A stretch of 64,000 nt of DNA from positions 124,001 through 188,000 of the forward strand of contig NZ_JALJCK010000002.1 of the NCBI RefSeq assembly GCF_022899355.1, written 5' to 3'. Below the pieces are notes generated by a model that saw only the letters and a program-made list of their open reading frames with translations, did no database searches and had not been told where the DNA came from. Positions 42,870-50,889 of the stretch are shown here, piece by piece; within the stretch, counting starts at the first letter, position 1, and each line of letters begins with the position of its first letter. The translations under genes and the position numbers were made by a program. The stretch is from Shinella yambaruensis (GTDB lineage Bacteria; Pseudomonadota; Alphaproteobacteria; Rhizobiales; Rhizobiaceae).

Positions 42870-44192
42870 ATGGAGACGGACGGCATAACGACGCCCTTCG
42901 GGCGGCGGGCGATGACGCTTGGCATGCTCGCAAGCCAGGCGATCGCAAAGACAGTCCCGCCGGATGCGAGCGTGGACAAGTGGAAACTGTACCGCTGGCT
43001 TTGCGAAGCGCGGCCGAAGCTGGGCATCAGCGACCGGGCGCTTTCGGTGCTGAATGCGCTGATGAGCTTCTACCCGAAGGCCGATCTCCTCGGCAGCGAC
43101 GGGCTGGTGGTGTTCCCCTCCAACGCCCAGCTCTCGCTGCGCACGCATGGCATGGCGGAGACGACGCTGCGCCGGCATCTCGCCGCGCTCGTGGAAAGCG
43201 GTCTTCTCACGCGGCGCGACAGCCCGAACGGCAAGCGCTACGTGCGGCGCGACCAGCAGGGATCGATCGACGAGGCCTTCGGCTTTTCGCTGGCCCCGCT
43301 GCTTGCCCGTGCCGAGGAATTCGAGCAGCTTGCCGCCGAGGTGGTCGCCGACCGCCTGTTGCTGCAGCGGCTGCGCGAACGCGTGACGCTCGTGCGCCGG
43401 GACATCGCCAAACTGATCGAGACTGCGCTGGAAGACAGCCTTCCAGGCGACTGGATGCGGTATGAGGCGGATTTCCGCGCGCTTGTCACCGCCCTGCCGC
43501 GCGTGCCGACGCCGGAAAATCTGACACCGGCCCTTTCTTCCCTCGAAGCGCTGCGTGCGGAAATCGTCAAGCATCTGGAACAACAGATTATTCTGCAAAA
43601 ACCGGTGGGCAATGCCGGCCAAACTGAGCGGCACAAACAGAATTCAAAACCCGACTCATCCTCTGATTTTGAACCTAGCTTCAAAACGAAGCAGGGTCGC
43701 GATGGCGAGGCTAAACGGGAAGAGCTGGCTGGGGACGACGGCAGTGGGGATGAAAAGACGAACGGGCGCTATTCGCAATGGCCCGTGGACCTGCCGACCC
43801 CGGCAAAAGGGGTTCATCCACAGCCGGCGAATGTTTCGGATGCGCTCAAACCCTATCCGCTGGGCCTTGTGCTGCAAGCCTGCCCGGAAATCGTGGCTTT
43901 CGGCCCGGCCGGCGCGATTTCAAGCTGGCGTGATCTGATGACGGCGGCCGTGGTGGTGCGCTCGATGCTGGCGGTCAGCGCCTCGGCCTATGAGAATGCC
44001 TGCGCGATCCTCGGGCCGGAGAATGCGGCGACGGTCATCGCCTGCATTCTCGAGCGGGCCGGGCATATCAACTCGGCGGGCGGTTATCTGCGCGACCTCA
44101 CCCGCCGGGCGGAACGCGGCGAGTTTTCCCTCGGGCCGATGCTGATGGCGCTCGTCCGGGCAAATGAGAAACCGGCGCGGCAGGCGGGGTGA
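42870..44192 (+). CDS. repC: RepC replication initiator of a repABC replicon
   Basis: 440 residues. The N-terminal half has a winged helix-turn-helix (WKLYRWLCEARPKLGISDRALSVL, SLRTHGMAETTLRRHLAALVESG) and the C-terminal domain includes YPLGLVLQACPEIVAF and AGGYLRDLTRRAERGEFSLGPML, both characteristic. RepC is essential for replication and acts at an origin inside its own gene. ATG at 42870 follows AAAGGTGAAGAG. Expression is limited by the upstream ctRNA. The hydrophilic, AT-richer middle part (about codons 225-290) coincides with the putative origin. Confidence 0.97.
   Translation: METDGITTPFGRRAMTLGMLASQAIAKTVPPDASVDKWKLYRWLCEARPKLGISDRALSVLNALMSFYPKADLLGSDGLVVFPSNAQLSLRTHGMAETTLRRHLAALVESGLLTRRDSPNGKRYVRRDQQGSIDEAFGFSLAPLLARAEEFEQLAAEVVADRLLLQRLRERVTLVRRDIAKLIETALEDSLPGDWMRYEADFRALVTALPRVPTPENLTPALSSLEALRAEIVKHLEQQIILQKPVGNAGQTERHKQNSKPDSSSDFEPSFKTKQGRDGEAKREELAGDDGSGDEKTNGRYSQWPVDLPTPAKGVHPQPANVSDALKPYPLGLVLQACPEIVAFGPAGAISSWRDLMTAAVVVRSMLAVSASAYENACAILGPENAATVIACILERAGHINSAGGYLRDLTRRAERGEFSLGPMLMALVRANEKPARQAG
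43560..43700. other. Putative oriV within repC
   Basis: A visibly AT-richer stretch in the middle of repC, containing ACAGATTATTCTGCAAAAAC and TTCAAAAC repeats, in otherwise GC-rich DNA. repABC origins are known to lie in such a patch inside repC. Exact limits are an estimate. Confidence 0.55.
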
Positions 44193-44285
44193 CGATGTCA
44201 TGGCGGCACAGGAAATTCACTTTGGAAACCGGGCATTAACCATGGCCTCCCTAATCATGGGGGGAAGACAAGGAAGCCCGAATCA

Positions 44286-44579
44286 ATGCCCCCAGTTGCC
44301 GCGATCCAGCCGCGCCGCCGTTCCGTTGCCAATGAGAATGGACCGGTCGTCCCGTTTCCTGTCGAACGCCGTACGGCGCATGTTCGCCGCTGCGCCGGAG
44401 AACTGGACGGCCTGCATGGCGAGGAGGCACGGCTCTACTGGCTGAAGGTATGCCGTGAACTTGCGGTCGAACTGCAAAAGCTCGGATCGAGCGAAAACCA
44501 GGCCCGGGCCGCCGTCTTCGCCTTCCAGGACGAGGTGCAGCAGGAGCTCATGCGCCTGCACCAGGCCGACGAGGCCTGA
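44286..44579 (+). CDS. Small DUF6074-like protein
   Basis: 97 residues, hydrophilic and helical: VPFPVERRTAHVRRCAGELDGLHGEEARLYWLKVCREL and a late FAFQDEVQQELMRLHQA. The pattern (PFP-x-RR, LHG, FQxEVQ-x-EL) matches the short rhizobial DUF6074 proteins as I recall them; function unknown. It starts 93 bp after repC on the same strand and may be read through from it. It converges on the LysE-family gene with 2 bp between stops. Confidence 0.65.
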   Translation: MPPVAAIQPRRRSVANENGPVVPFPVERRTAHVRRCAGELDGLHGEEARLYWLKVCRELAVELQKLGSSENQARAAVFAFQDEVQQELMRLHQADEA

Positions 44580-44581
44580 TT

Positions 44582-45163
44582 TTAGATAAGCCCGGAAGCG
44601 GTTCCGGCAAGGCCGAGCGAGAAGACGCCGAGGCAGACCGCCGCAACGCGGTAGACCAGCTGCGGCGACAGGACGGGCGCGCGGCCGATAAGACTGCCGA
44701 GAACGAGGAAGCTCGTGCCGGCGCCGGCGACCAGGAGGCTGAACAGCCCGATGGCCGGCGCGATCTGCGCGAGCGTACCATGCGGCATGATGACGAGACC
44801 GATGATCGGCGCCTTCGGATTGAGAACCGTCGTCAGGAAAACCTGGCCGACCGTCACCGGTGACGACGTACTGCGGTCCTCCTGAACAGCCGAAACGCGC
44901 CAAAGCCGGACGGCGAGGAACAGCACCCACAAAGCGGCCGCAAGGCGGAGAGCATTGGCAAGAGCCGGCCTTCCCTCCAGGAGCGAAGCGGCAATGGTCG
45001 CCAGCGGCACGACGACCACGAGATAGCCCGCAAGCTCCCCGACGAGCAGCGGAAGGCTTGACCGGAACCCCCGGGCGGCGGCGCCGACCGTCAGCAATGT
45101 ATTGGTCGGCCCGGGCGTGAGCAGGAGCGCGAGAATGGCGAAGACGAAAAAGCTGTCCGGCAT
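44582..45163 (-). CDS. LysE/RhtB-family amino acid exporter
   Basis: 193 residues with about six membrane helices and the family motif LLTPGPTNTLLTVGAAARGFR near the N-terminus. Such proteins export amino acids or related metabolites; the substrate is not predictable. The middle has the VFLTTVLNPKAPIIG segment conserved in LysE-type carriers. It is divergent from the UPF0303 gene (147 bp between starts). Confidence 0.88.
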   Translation of the reverse strand: MPDSFFVFAILALLLTPGPTNTLLTVGAAARGFRSSLPLLVGELAGYLVVVVPLATIAASLLEGRPALANALRLAAALWVLFLAVRLWRVSAVQEDRSTSSPVTVGQVFLTTVLNPKAPIIGLVIMPHGTLAQIAPAIGLFSLLVAGAGTSFLVLGSLIGRAPVLSPQLVYRVAAVCLGVFSLGLAGTASGLI

Positions 45164-45310
45164 GAGAATCCCACGGGCAGGAATGGTCTGGTCGTTCCAC
45201 CCTAGGGTCTTCCTGCACCGTGGCCTTGATCTCCGTCAAGAGCGGGACATCTTTCCCGGCGGACGAAGTCCGGGTAAGGATCGTCCCGCAACCATGTGAG
45301 GGAGAGGACG

Positions 45311-45811
45311 ATGACGGAGACGATCGCGGACGACATTCGCCGGCTGGAGGAGCAGGAACGTCTTCTTCGATTCAGCCGGTTCAGCCCGGACGACGCCTGG
45401 GCGCTCGGCAACCGGCTGCGCGAAACGGCGCTTGCGCGCGGCGCGGGCATCGCTATCGACATTTCCCTGCGTGACCGGGCGCTGTTCCATTGCGCCCTTC
45501 CCGGCACCTCGACAGATAACGCCGAGTGGATCCGCCGCAAGCGCAACACCGTGCTGCGGCTCTGGCATTCCTCCTATCTCGTCGGGCGGCGGCTGGCCCT
45601 GTCCGGACGGGACCAGGGGGATGCGCACAATCTTTCCCTCGCCGACTTTGCGGTGCATGGCGGCGGCTTTCCGATCTTCGTCGCCGATCTCGGCTGCGTC
45701 GGCGCGGTCACCGTTTCCGGCGTGCCGCAGCGCATCGACCATTCCATCGTCACCGATGCGATCGCCGGCTTACTGAACATCGACCTTGGCGACAGCCGGT
45801 TGCCGGACTAG
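45311..45811 (+). CDS. UPF0303 / heme-degrading-domain (GlcG/HbpS-like) protein
   Basis: 166 residues. Segments LGNRLRETALARGAGIAIDI, NAEWIRRKRNTVLRLWHSSY and VHGGGFPIFV are typical of the UPF0303 family, related to HbpS/GlcG. Some relatives bind heme or cobalamin; the role here is unknown. ATG at 45311 is preferred to a start at 45296 because of the GGGAGAGG ribosome site. It is followed after 101 bp by a sensor kinase gene. Confidence 0.85.
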   Translation: MTETIADDIRRLEEQERLLRFSRFSPDDAWALGNRLRETALARGAGIAIDISLRDRALFHCALPGTSTDNAEWIRRKRNTVLRLWHSSYLVGRRLALSGRDQGDAHNLSLADFAVHGGGFPIFVADLGCVGAVTVSGVPQRIDHSIVTDAIAGLLNIDLGDSRLPD

Positions 45812-45912
45812 CGACCCCTCCCCTCCCCTCCCCTCTAGGAAAGACGCGCCCGGCTCAGTAGGATGGGCCGCGGCCATTCGGCCGCAGGGAAGCGGAGAGG
45901 AGCCGTCGTTCC

Positions 45913-47736
45913 GTGAAATTGCGTCATGCCCTGGCCTTCGTGATCCTGCCGATCCTCGTGGTGCTCACCATCCTACAAGGCGGCGCGCTGCTGACCCGCA
46001 GCTATATGAACGAAGCCTCCTTGCAGGCCGGCACGACGCTTCGTCTTGCGGTTGCAGCGCTCGGCGGGCACCTCAGCCGTTACGAGCCCCTGCCCGCGCT
46101 GATCGCCGATCACGACGACATCGAAGCCCTGCTCCAATCGCCGGCCGACCCGGACCTGCGCCGAACTGCCAATCAATATCTTAAGGAAATCAATGGTCTG
46201 CTGGAGTCGTCCGACATCTATGTCATGACACCGGACGGCAATACGATCGCTGCCAGCAATTACGAAGCGCCCGGCACCTTCATCGGCCAGAATTTCGACT
46301 ATCGTCCCTATTTCCAGGAGGCGATCGCTGGCCAGCAGGCGCGGTTCTACGCGCTCGGCACGACATCGCTGAAGCGGGGCTACTATTTCTCCTCGCCGGT
46401 GGAAGTCGGCGGCACGATCCTTGGCGTCATCGTCTTCAAGGTCGACATCGACACCATCGAGGCCTCATGGCGCGGCGGTGAATACGAGATCTTCGTCGCC
46501 GATCCCGAGGGCATCATCTTCATGACGGGAAACGAGACATGGCTCTATAACGGCATTCTCCCGCTCGATGCCCCTCGCCTCGCCCGCACCCAGGCCTCTC
46601 GGCGCTATGCCGAGGCCGAATTGAAGCCGCTGCCCGTTGCCGAGAGTGTTTACTACGGTCAACATCTGATGCGGATCGCTAGCGAAGGCACGACGCGGGA
46701 ATATCTCCGGCTCTCGCACTACATGCCCGAGGCGGATTGGACCGTGAACGTGCTGCTCGACACGGCCTCGGTGCGCGCGCAGGCCCGCACCACCCTCATC
46801 GCCATCCTGCTGTTCATTTGCCTAGCCGGCCTGGGCCTTGCCGTGCTCTGGCAGCGCCGCGCCCGCGTCGTGGAGCGGCTGCGCTTGCAGGAGGAAGCCC
46901 GCAACGAGCTGGAGCATCGTGTCGCGGAGCGCACCGCCGACCTCGCCCGTGTCAATGAACAGATCGAGCTCGAAATCGCCGAGCGGCGGCTGACCGAACA
47001 GGAACTGCGCAAGACCCAGGCCGACCTCATCCAGGCCGGAAAGCTTGCCGGCCTCGGCCAGATGTCGGCCGCCCTCTCCCACGAGTTCAACCAGCCGCTC
47101 GCCGCGGCGAAAACCTATGCGGACAGCGCGGCCCTGCTGATCGATCGCGGCCGCGTGCCGGAGGCGCAGGACAATGTGCGCCGCATCTCCGCCCTCGTCG
47201 ACCGCATGGCTTTCATAAGCCGCCACTTACGCAATTTCGCCCGCAAGCCGAATGAGAAACTCGGAGCGGTCCCCCTGCCCGACGTCATCGCGGACACGAT
47301 GGAGATCGTCACACCGCGGCTGAAGGCGGCGGATGCGGATCTGGCGATCGAGCTCGACGAACAGGCCTTCATCGTCCGCGCCGGACCGGTCCGCCTGCAG
47401 CAGGTGCTTGTCAACATCATCAGCAACGCGGCCGACGCCGTCGAGGGGCTGGATGATCGGCGGATCCGGCTTTCCGCGCGGCGGGAGGGCGACCTGGTCG
47501 TCATCGAGGTGCGTGATCACGGGCCGGGCGTCCCGGCCGCAATCGCCGACCGCATCTTCGATCCCTTCTTCACGACCAAGGGCGTGGGCAAGGGACTCGG
47601 CCTGGGCCTTTCGATTTCCTATAATATTATCAAGGACTTCGGCGGAAATCTCTCCGTCACGAACCATCCCGACGGTGGCGCCGTCTTCCGCATCGTGCTC
47701 GACGTGGCGGCCCGTGCGCAGGAGGCGGCCGAATGA
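45913..47736 (+). CDS. DctB-type sensor histidine kinase
   Basis: 607 residues with GTG start. A membrane helix at ~5-27, a periplasmic double-PDC sensor region (~30-285; DIYVMTPDGNTIAASNY, GQNFDYRPYFQEA), a second helix (~290-312), a coiled coil, then the DHp domain with phospho-acceptor H390 in LSHEFNQPLAA and an ATPase domain with IISNAADAVEGL, DHGPGV and GKGLGLGLSIS. This matches C4-dicarboxylate sensor DctB. Its stop overlaps the response-regulator start. The neighbouring TctCBA transporter suggests it senses a tri- or dicarboxylate. Confidence 0.93.
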   Translation: MKLRHALAFVILPILVVLTILQGGALLTRSYMNEASLQAGTTLRLAVAALGGHLSRYEPLPALIADHDDIEALLQSPADPDLRRTANQYLKEINGLLESSDIYVMTPDGNTIAASNYEAPGTFIGQNFDYRPYFQEAIAGQQARFYALGTTSLKRGYYFSSPVEVGGTILGVIVFKVDIDTIEASWRGGEYEIFVADPEGIIFMTGNETWLYNGILPLDAPRLARTQASRRYAEAELKPLPVAESVYYGQHLMRIASEGTTREYLRLSHYMPEADWTVNVLLDTASVRAQARTTLIAILLFICLAGLGLAVLWQRRARVVERLRLQEEARNELEHRVAERTADLARVNEQIELEIAERRLTEQELRKTQADLIQAGKLAGLGQMSAALSHEFNQPLAAAKTYADSAALLIDRGRVPEAQDNVRRISALVDRMAFISRHLRNFARKPNEKLGAVPLPDVIADTMEIVTPRLKAADADLAIELDEQAFIVRAGPVRLQQVLVNIISNAADAVEGLDDRRIRLSARREGDLVVIEVRDHGPGVPAAIADRIFDPFFTTKGVGKGLGLGLSISYNIIKDFGGNLSVTNHPDGGAVFRIVLDVAARAQEAAE

Positions 47737-49088
47737 ACGGGCCGCGCATCCTGCTGATCGACGACGAAGAGGAGATGCGGCGGTCCTCGGCGCAGGCCCT
47801 GGAGCTGTTCGACCTGACGGTGGATACCTTCGCCAGTGCGGAGCCGGTGCTGGAGCTCATCGGCTATGCTTTCGATGGCGTGGTGGTCAGCGATATCCGC
47901 ATGCCGGGCATGGACGGCATGACGCTGCTGCAGCGCATCCGCGAGGTGGACCCGGAAGTGCCGGTCATTCTGGTGACCGGGCATGCGGATGTGCAGCTTG
48001 CGGTCAGCGCCATGCGGGCCGGCGTCTACGACTTCCTGGAAAAACCGTTCACGGCGCAGCATCTCGCCGGCATCATCCGCCGTGCGATGGACCGCCGCAG
48101 CCTGGTGCTGGAGAACCGCCGCCTGCGCGCGGTCGCCGGCAAGCGGGACGATATCGAGGCCCGGCTGCCGGGGCGGACGCAGGTCATGGTGGACCTGCGC
48201 TACAGGCTGCGGGCGATCGGCGCGACGGATGCCGACACGCTCATCATCGGCGAGACCGGCGTGGGCAAGGAGGTGGTGGCGCGCGCGCTGCACGATATCA
48301 GCGCCCGGGCGAACCGTCCCTTCATCGCCATCAACTGTGCGGCCCTGCCGGAGAACCTGATCGAGAGCGAGCTTTTCGGCCACGAGGCGGGGGCGTTTCC
48401 CGGCGCCCTGCGGCCGCGGTTCGGCAAGTTCGAGCACGGGCGCGGCGGCACGATCCTGCTGGACGAGATCGGCTCCATGCCCTTCGACCTGCAGGCGAAG
48501 TTCCTGCGCGTGCTGCAGGAGCGCGTCATCACCCGCCTCGGCTCCAACGAGCCCGTGCCGCTCGATGTGCGCTTCATCGCAACCAGCAAGGTGGACCTGG
48601 CGGCGGAGGTGGCGGCCGGGCGCTTCCGGGCGGACCTCCTCTACCGGCTCAATGTCGCGACGCTGCATGTGCCTTCGCTGGCGCAGCGCCGGGCCGACAT
48701 CCCCCTGCTCTTCCTCCAGCTCGTGCGCGAGGCGGCGGCGCGTTACGGCCGCAGCGATATCGACGTGCCGCCGGAGTTGACGGCGGACATTGCCGGCCGG
48801 AGCTGGCCGGGCAATGTGCGGGAGCTGCGCAATTTCGCCGATCGCCTCGTTCTGGGGCTGGACACCGCGCCGGATGAAGCCGCTCCTGAAGCCGGCCCGC
48901 AACGCCTCGCGGACAAGGTTGCGGCCTATGAGCGGGGGCTGATTGCCTCGGCGCTGGCGGCCCACGGCGGCAGCTTGAAGCCGGTTTACGAGCAGCTTGG
49001 TGTCTCCCGCAAGACGCTTTACGAGAAGATGCAGAAGTACGGACTGGATAAAAACCTGGGTTCCGGCCTGCTTCAGGACGACTTTTGA
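47733..49088 (+). CDS. DctD-type sigma54-dependent response regulator with altered GAFTGA loop
   Basis: 451 residues: receiver domain with phospho-acceptor D54 (VVVSDIRMPGMDG), an AAA+ domain with Walker A GETGVGKE and Walker B TILLDEIGS, and a C-terminal Fis-type helix-turn-helix (HGGSLKPVYEQLGVSRKTLYEK). The sigma54-contact loop, normally GAFTGA, reads GAFPGA at residues 220-225, changing the threonine that touches sigma54 in PspF/NtrC studies. It overlaps the kinase gene by 4 bp. The obvious target is the downstream tctCBA operon, but no clear -24/-12 promoter was found ahead of it. Confidence 0.93.
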   Translation: MNGPRILLIDDEEEMRRSSAQALELFDLTVDTFASAEPVLELIGYAFDGVVVSDIRMPGMDGMTLLQRIREVDPEVPVILVTGHADVQLAVSAMRAGVYDFLEKPFTAQHLAGIIRRAMDRRSLVLENRRLRAVAGKRDDIEARLPGRTQVMVDLRYRLRAIGATDADTLIIGETGVGKEVVARALHDISARANRPFIAINCAALPENLIESELFGHEAGAFPGALRPRFGKFEHGRGGTILLDEIGSMPFDLQAKFLRVLQERVITRLGSNEPVPLDVRFIATSKVDLAAEVAAGRFRADLLYRLNVATLHVPSLAQRRADIPLLFLQLVREAAARYGRSDIDVPPELTADIAGRSWPGNVRELRNFADRLVLGLDTAPDEAAPEAGPQRLADKVAAYERGLIASALAAHGGSLKPVYEQLGVSRKTLYEKMQKYGLDKNLGSGLLQDDF

Positions 49089-49096
49089 GGGGCAGA

Positions 49097-49174
49097 TGGG
49101 TGGAATTCCACCCACCGCTGCGCCACTTTGTTCCCGTCTCCACCCATCGAACCGAGTTTACCGCCGTAAACTCG
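49097..49174. repeat. Two palindromes in the dctD-like/tctC intergenic region
   Basis: TGGGTGGAATTCCACCCA (49097-49114) is a perfect 18-bp palindrome. CGAGTTTAC-CGCC-GTAAACTCG (49153-49174) is a perfect 9-bp inverted repeat. The outer GATGGGTGG (49095-49103) is also mirrored by CCACCCATC (49140-49148). They could be regulator binding sites for tctCBA or hairpins ending the kinase/regulator transcript. Confidence 0.7.
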
Positions 49175-49287
49175 CCCGGAAAGTCCCCTCGCCGCTTGCC
49201 GACTCGCCGCCGCGGAGGCCCTTCTAGGCCATCCAGGACCGGCGCGGGAGGAGCCACGCCGGCCGGGCATCTCATCGGGAGGATTTG

Positions 49288-50271
49288 ATGAAGACCTTGA
49301 AAGCCCTGTTCGGCGTTTCGGCCGCACTCGCCGTATCGCTGCTCGCCACGTCTGCGCTCGGCCAGACCTATCCGGAGCGTACCATCACCATGGTGGTGCC
49401 CTTCTCCGCCGGCGGCCCGACCGATACGGTGACCCGCCTCGTCGCCGAAGCCATGTCGAAGGACCTCGGCCAGCAGATCGTCGTGGAGAATGTCGGCGGC
49501 GCCGGCGGCACGCTGGGCGCAGGCCGCGTGGCGAGCGCCGACCCGGACGGCTACACGCTGCTGCTCCACCATATCGGCATGGCGACCAGCGCGACGCTCT
49601 ACCGCAAGCTTGCCTATGACACGCTGAATGCCTTCGAATATGTCGGTCTCGTCACCGACGTGCCGATGACCATCGTCGCCCGCAAGGACCTCGAGCCGAC
49701 GGACCTCAAGGGCCTGATCGATTACATGAAGGCGAACAAGGACACGGTGACCGTGGCCAATGCCGGCATCGGCGCGGCCTCGCATCTGTGCGGCATGCTC
49801 TTGATGAGCGCCATGGAAACGCAGTTCGTCACCGTTCCCTACAAGGGCACCGGCCCGGCGATGACCGACCTGCTCGGCGGACAGGTCGACGTCATGTGCG
49901 ACCAGACGACCAATACGACGAAGCAGATCCAGGGCGGCACGATCAAGGCCTATGCGGTGACGTCCCCTGCCCGCCTCGACAACCTGCCGGACGTTCCGAC
50001 GGCGGAGGAAGCCGGCCTGTCCGGCTTCCAGGTCGGCATCTGGCATGGCATCTATGCGCCGAAGGGCACGCCGGCAGACGTGACGGAGCGGCTTTCCAAG
50101 TCGCTGCAGGTCGCCCTGAAGGATCCCAACGTCGTTGCCCGCTTTGCCGAGCTCGGCACGGCGCCGTCAGCGGAAGAGGAGGCGACGCCGACCGCCCTCA
50201 AGGCGAAGCTCGAAGGCGAGATCACGCGCTGGAAGCCCGTCATCGAGGCCGCCGGCCAGTACGCTGACTGA
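49288..50271 (+). CDS. tctC: Tripartite tricarboxylate transporter substrate-binding protein TctC (BUG family)
   Basis: 327 residues with a signal peptide (LKALFGVSAALAVSLLATSALG|Q). Family marks: YPERTITMVVPFSAGGPTDTV, VENVGGAGGTLGAGRVA, DGYTLLLHH and VPYKGTGPAMTDLLGGQVD. It binds a tri- or dicarboxylate in the periplasm for TctAB. ATG 49288 with GGGAGG 4 bp upstream. It lies 199 bp after the DctD-like regulator; a strong hairpin separates it from tctB. Confidence 0.93.
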   Translation: MKTLKALFGVSAALAVSLLATSALGQTYPERTITMVVPFSAGGPTDTVTRLVAEAMSKDLGQQIVVENVGGAGGTLGAGRVASADPDGYTLLLHHIGMATSATLYRKLAYDTLNAFEYVGLVTDVPMTIVARKDLEPTDLKGLIDYMKANKDTVTVANAGIGAASHLCGMLLMSAMETQFVTVPYKGTGPAMTDLLGGQVDVMCDQTTNTTKQIQGGTIKAYAVTSPARLDNLPDVPTAEEAGLSGFQVGIWHGIYAPKGTPADVTERLSKSLQVALKDPNVVARFAELGTAPSAEEEATPTALKAKLEGEITRWKPVIEAAGQYAD

Positions 50272-50340
50272 GGTCAACCCGCAAATGCCGCGCGGCGTTT
50301 CCGTCGATAATGGCGGAAACGGCCTGCCGGCGCACGGACC

Positions 50341-50373
50341 GGCACATGGCGGCATCGGCTGCCGCCATGTGCC
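50341..50373. repeat. Hairpin between tctC and tctB
   Basis: A perfect 13-bp stem (GGCACATGGCGGC and GCCGCCATGTGCC) with a 7-nt loop in the 147-bp gap. There is no T-run, so it more likely protects the tctC message or causes partial termination, giving more binding protein than permease. Confidence 0.75.
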
Positions 50374-50418
50374 CTGACCGCCCGCGCGGCCGTTCCGGCC
50401 GCTGGAAGAGGGGAACCC

Positions 50419-50880
50419 ATGAAACAACTACAGTTCGACAGCACCAATGCGATCTGCGGCCTGACCTTTATCGGGCTCGGCGGCTTCTTTATCTATCAAT
50501 GCCTTGACCTCGACCTCGGCACGGCTTTCCGCATGGGGCCGGGCTATTTCCCGCTGATCCTCGCCGCGATCCTGACGCTGCTCGGCGTCGTCGTGCTGGT
50601 GCAGGCGACGCGGGTGCAGGGCGAGCCCATGGGGCCGCTGGCGCTGCGCGGCATGCTGTTCATCCTGCCGGCTCCGGTCTTCTTCGGGCTGACGGTGCGC
50701 GGCCTCGGCTTTGTGCCGTCGCTGTTCTTCGCCGCGCTCATCGCCGCCTTCGCCTCCTCGCGCATGAAGCCGTTCTTGGCGGTGCTGCTGGCCGGGGCGA
50801 TCACGCTCTTTTCCGTCCTGGTGTTCAGCTATGCCCTCGGGCTGCCGTTCGAGCGCTTCGGTCCCTGGACCCGGCTTTAG
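50419..50880 (+). CDS. tctB: Tripartite tricarboxylate transporter small permease TctB
   Basis: 153 residues with four membrane helices (CGLTFIGLGGFFIYQCLDLD; FRMGPGYFPLILAAILTLLGVVVL; two more near the C-terminus). The MGPGYFP motif is typical of TctB. It is the small membrane subunit of the proton- or sodium-coupled carrier. It precedes tctA by 9 bp. Confidence 0.92.
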   Translation: MKQLQFDSTNAICGLTFIGLGGFFIYQCLDLDLGTAFRMGPGYFPLILAAILTLLGVVVLVQATRVQGEPMGPLALRGMLFILPAPVFFGLTVRGLGFVPSLFFAALIAAFASSRMKPFLAVLLAGAITLFSVLVFSYALGLPFERFGPWTRL

Positions 50881-50889
50881 GAGGCGCGC

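Noticed and set aside
44236-44243. CtrA-like half site TTAACCAT upstream of the DUF6074-like gene
   Set aside because: A single 8-bp half site without a properly spaced partner is expected by chance in 64 kb.
49089-49287. Sigma54 (-24/-12) promoter for tctC
   Set aside because: Expected from the DctD-like neighbour, but no TGGCAC...TTGC element with the right GG-to-GC spacing was found by eye.
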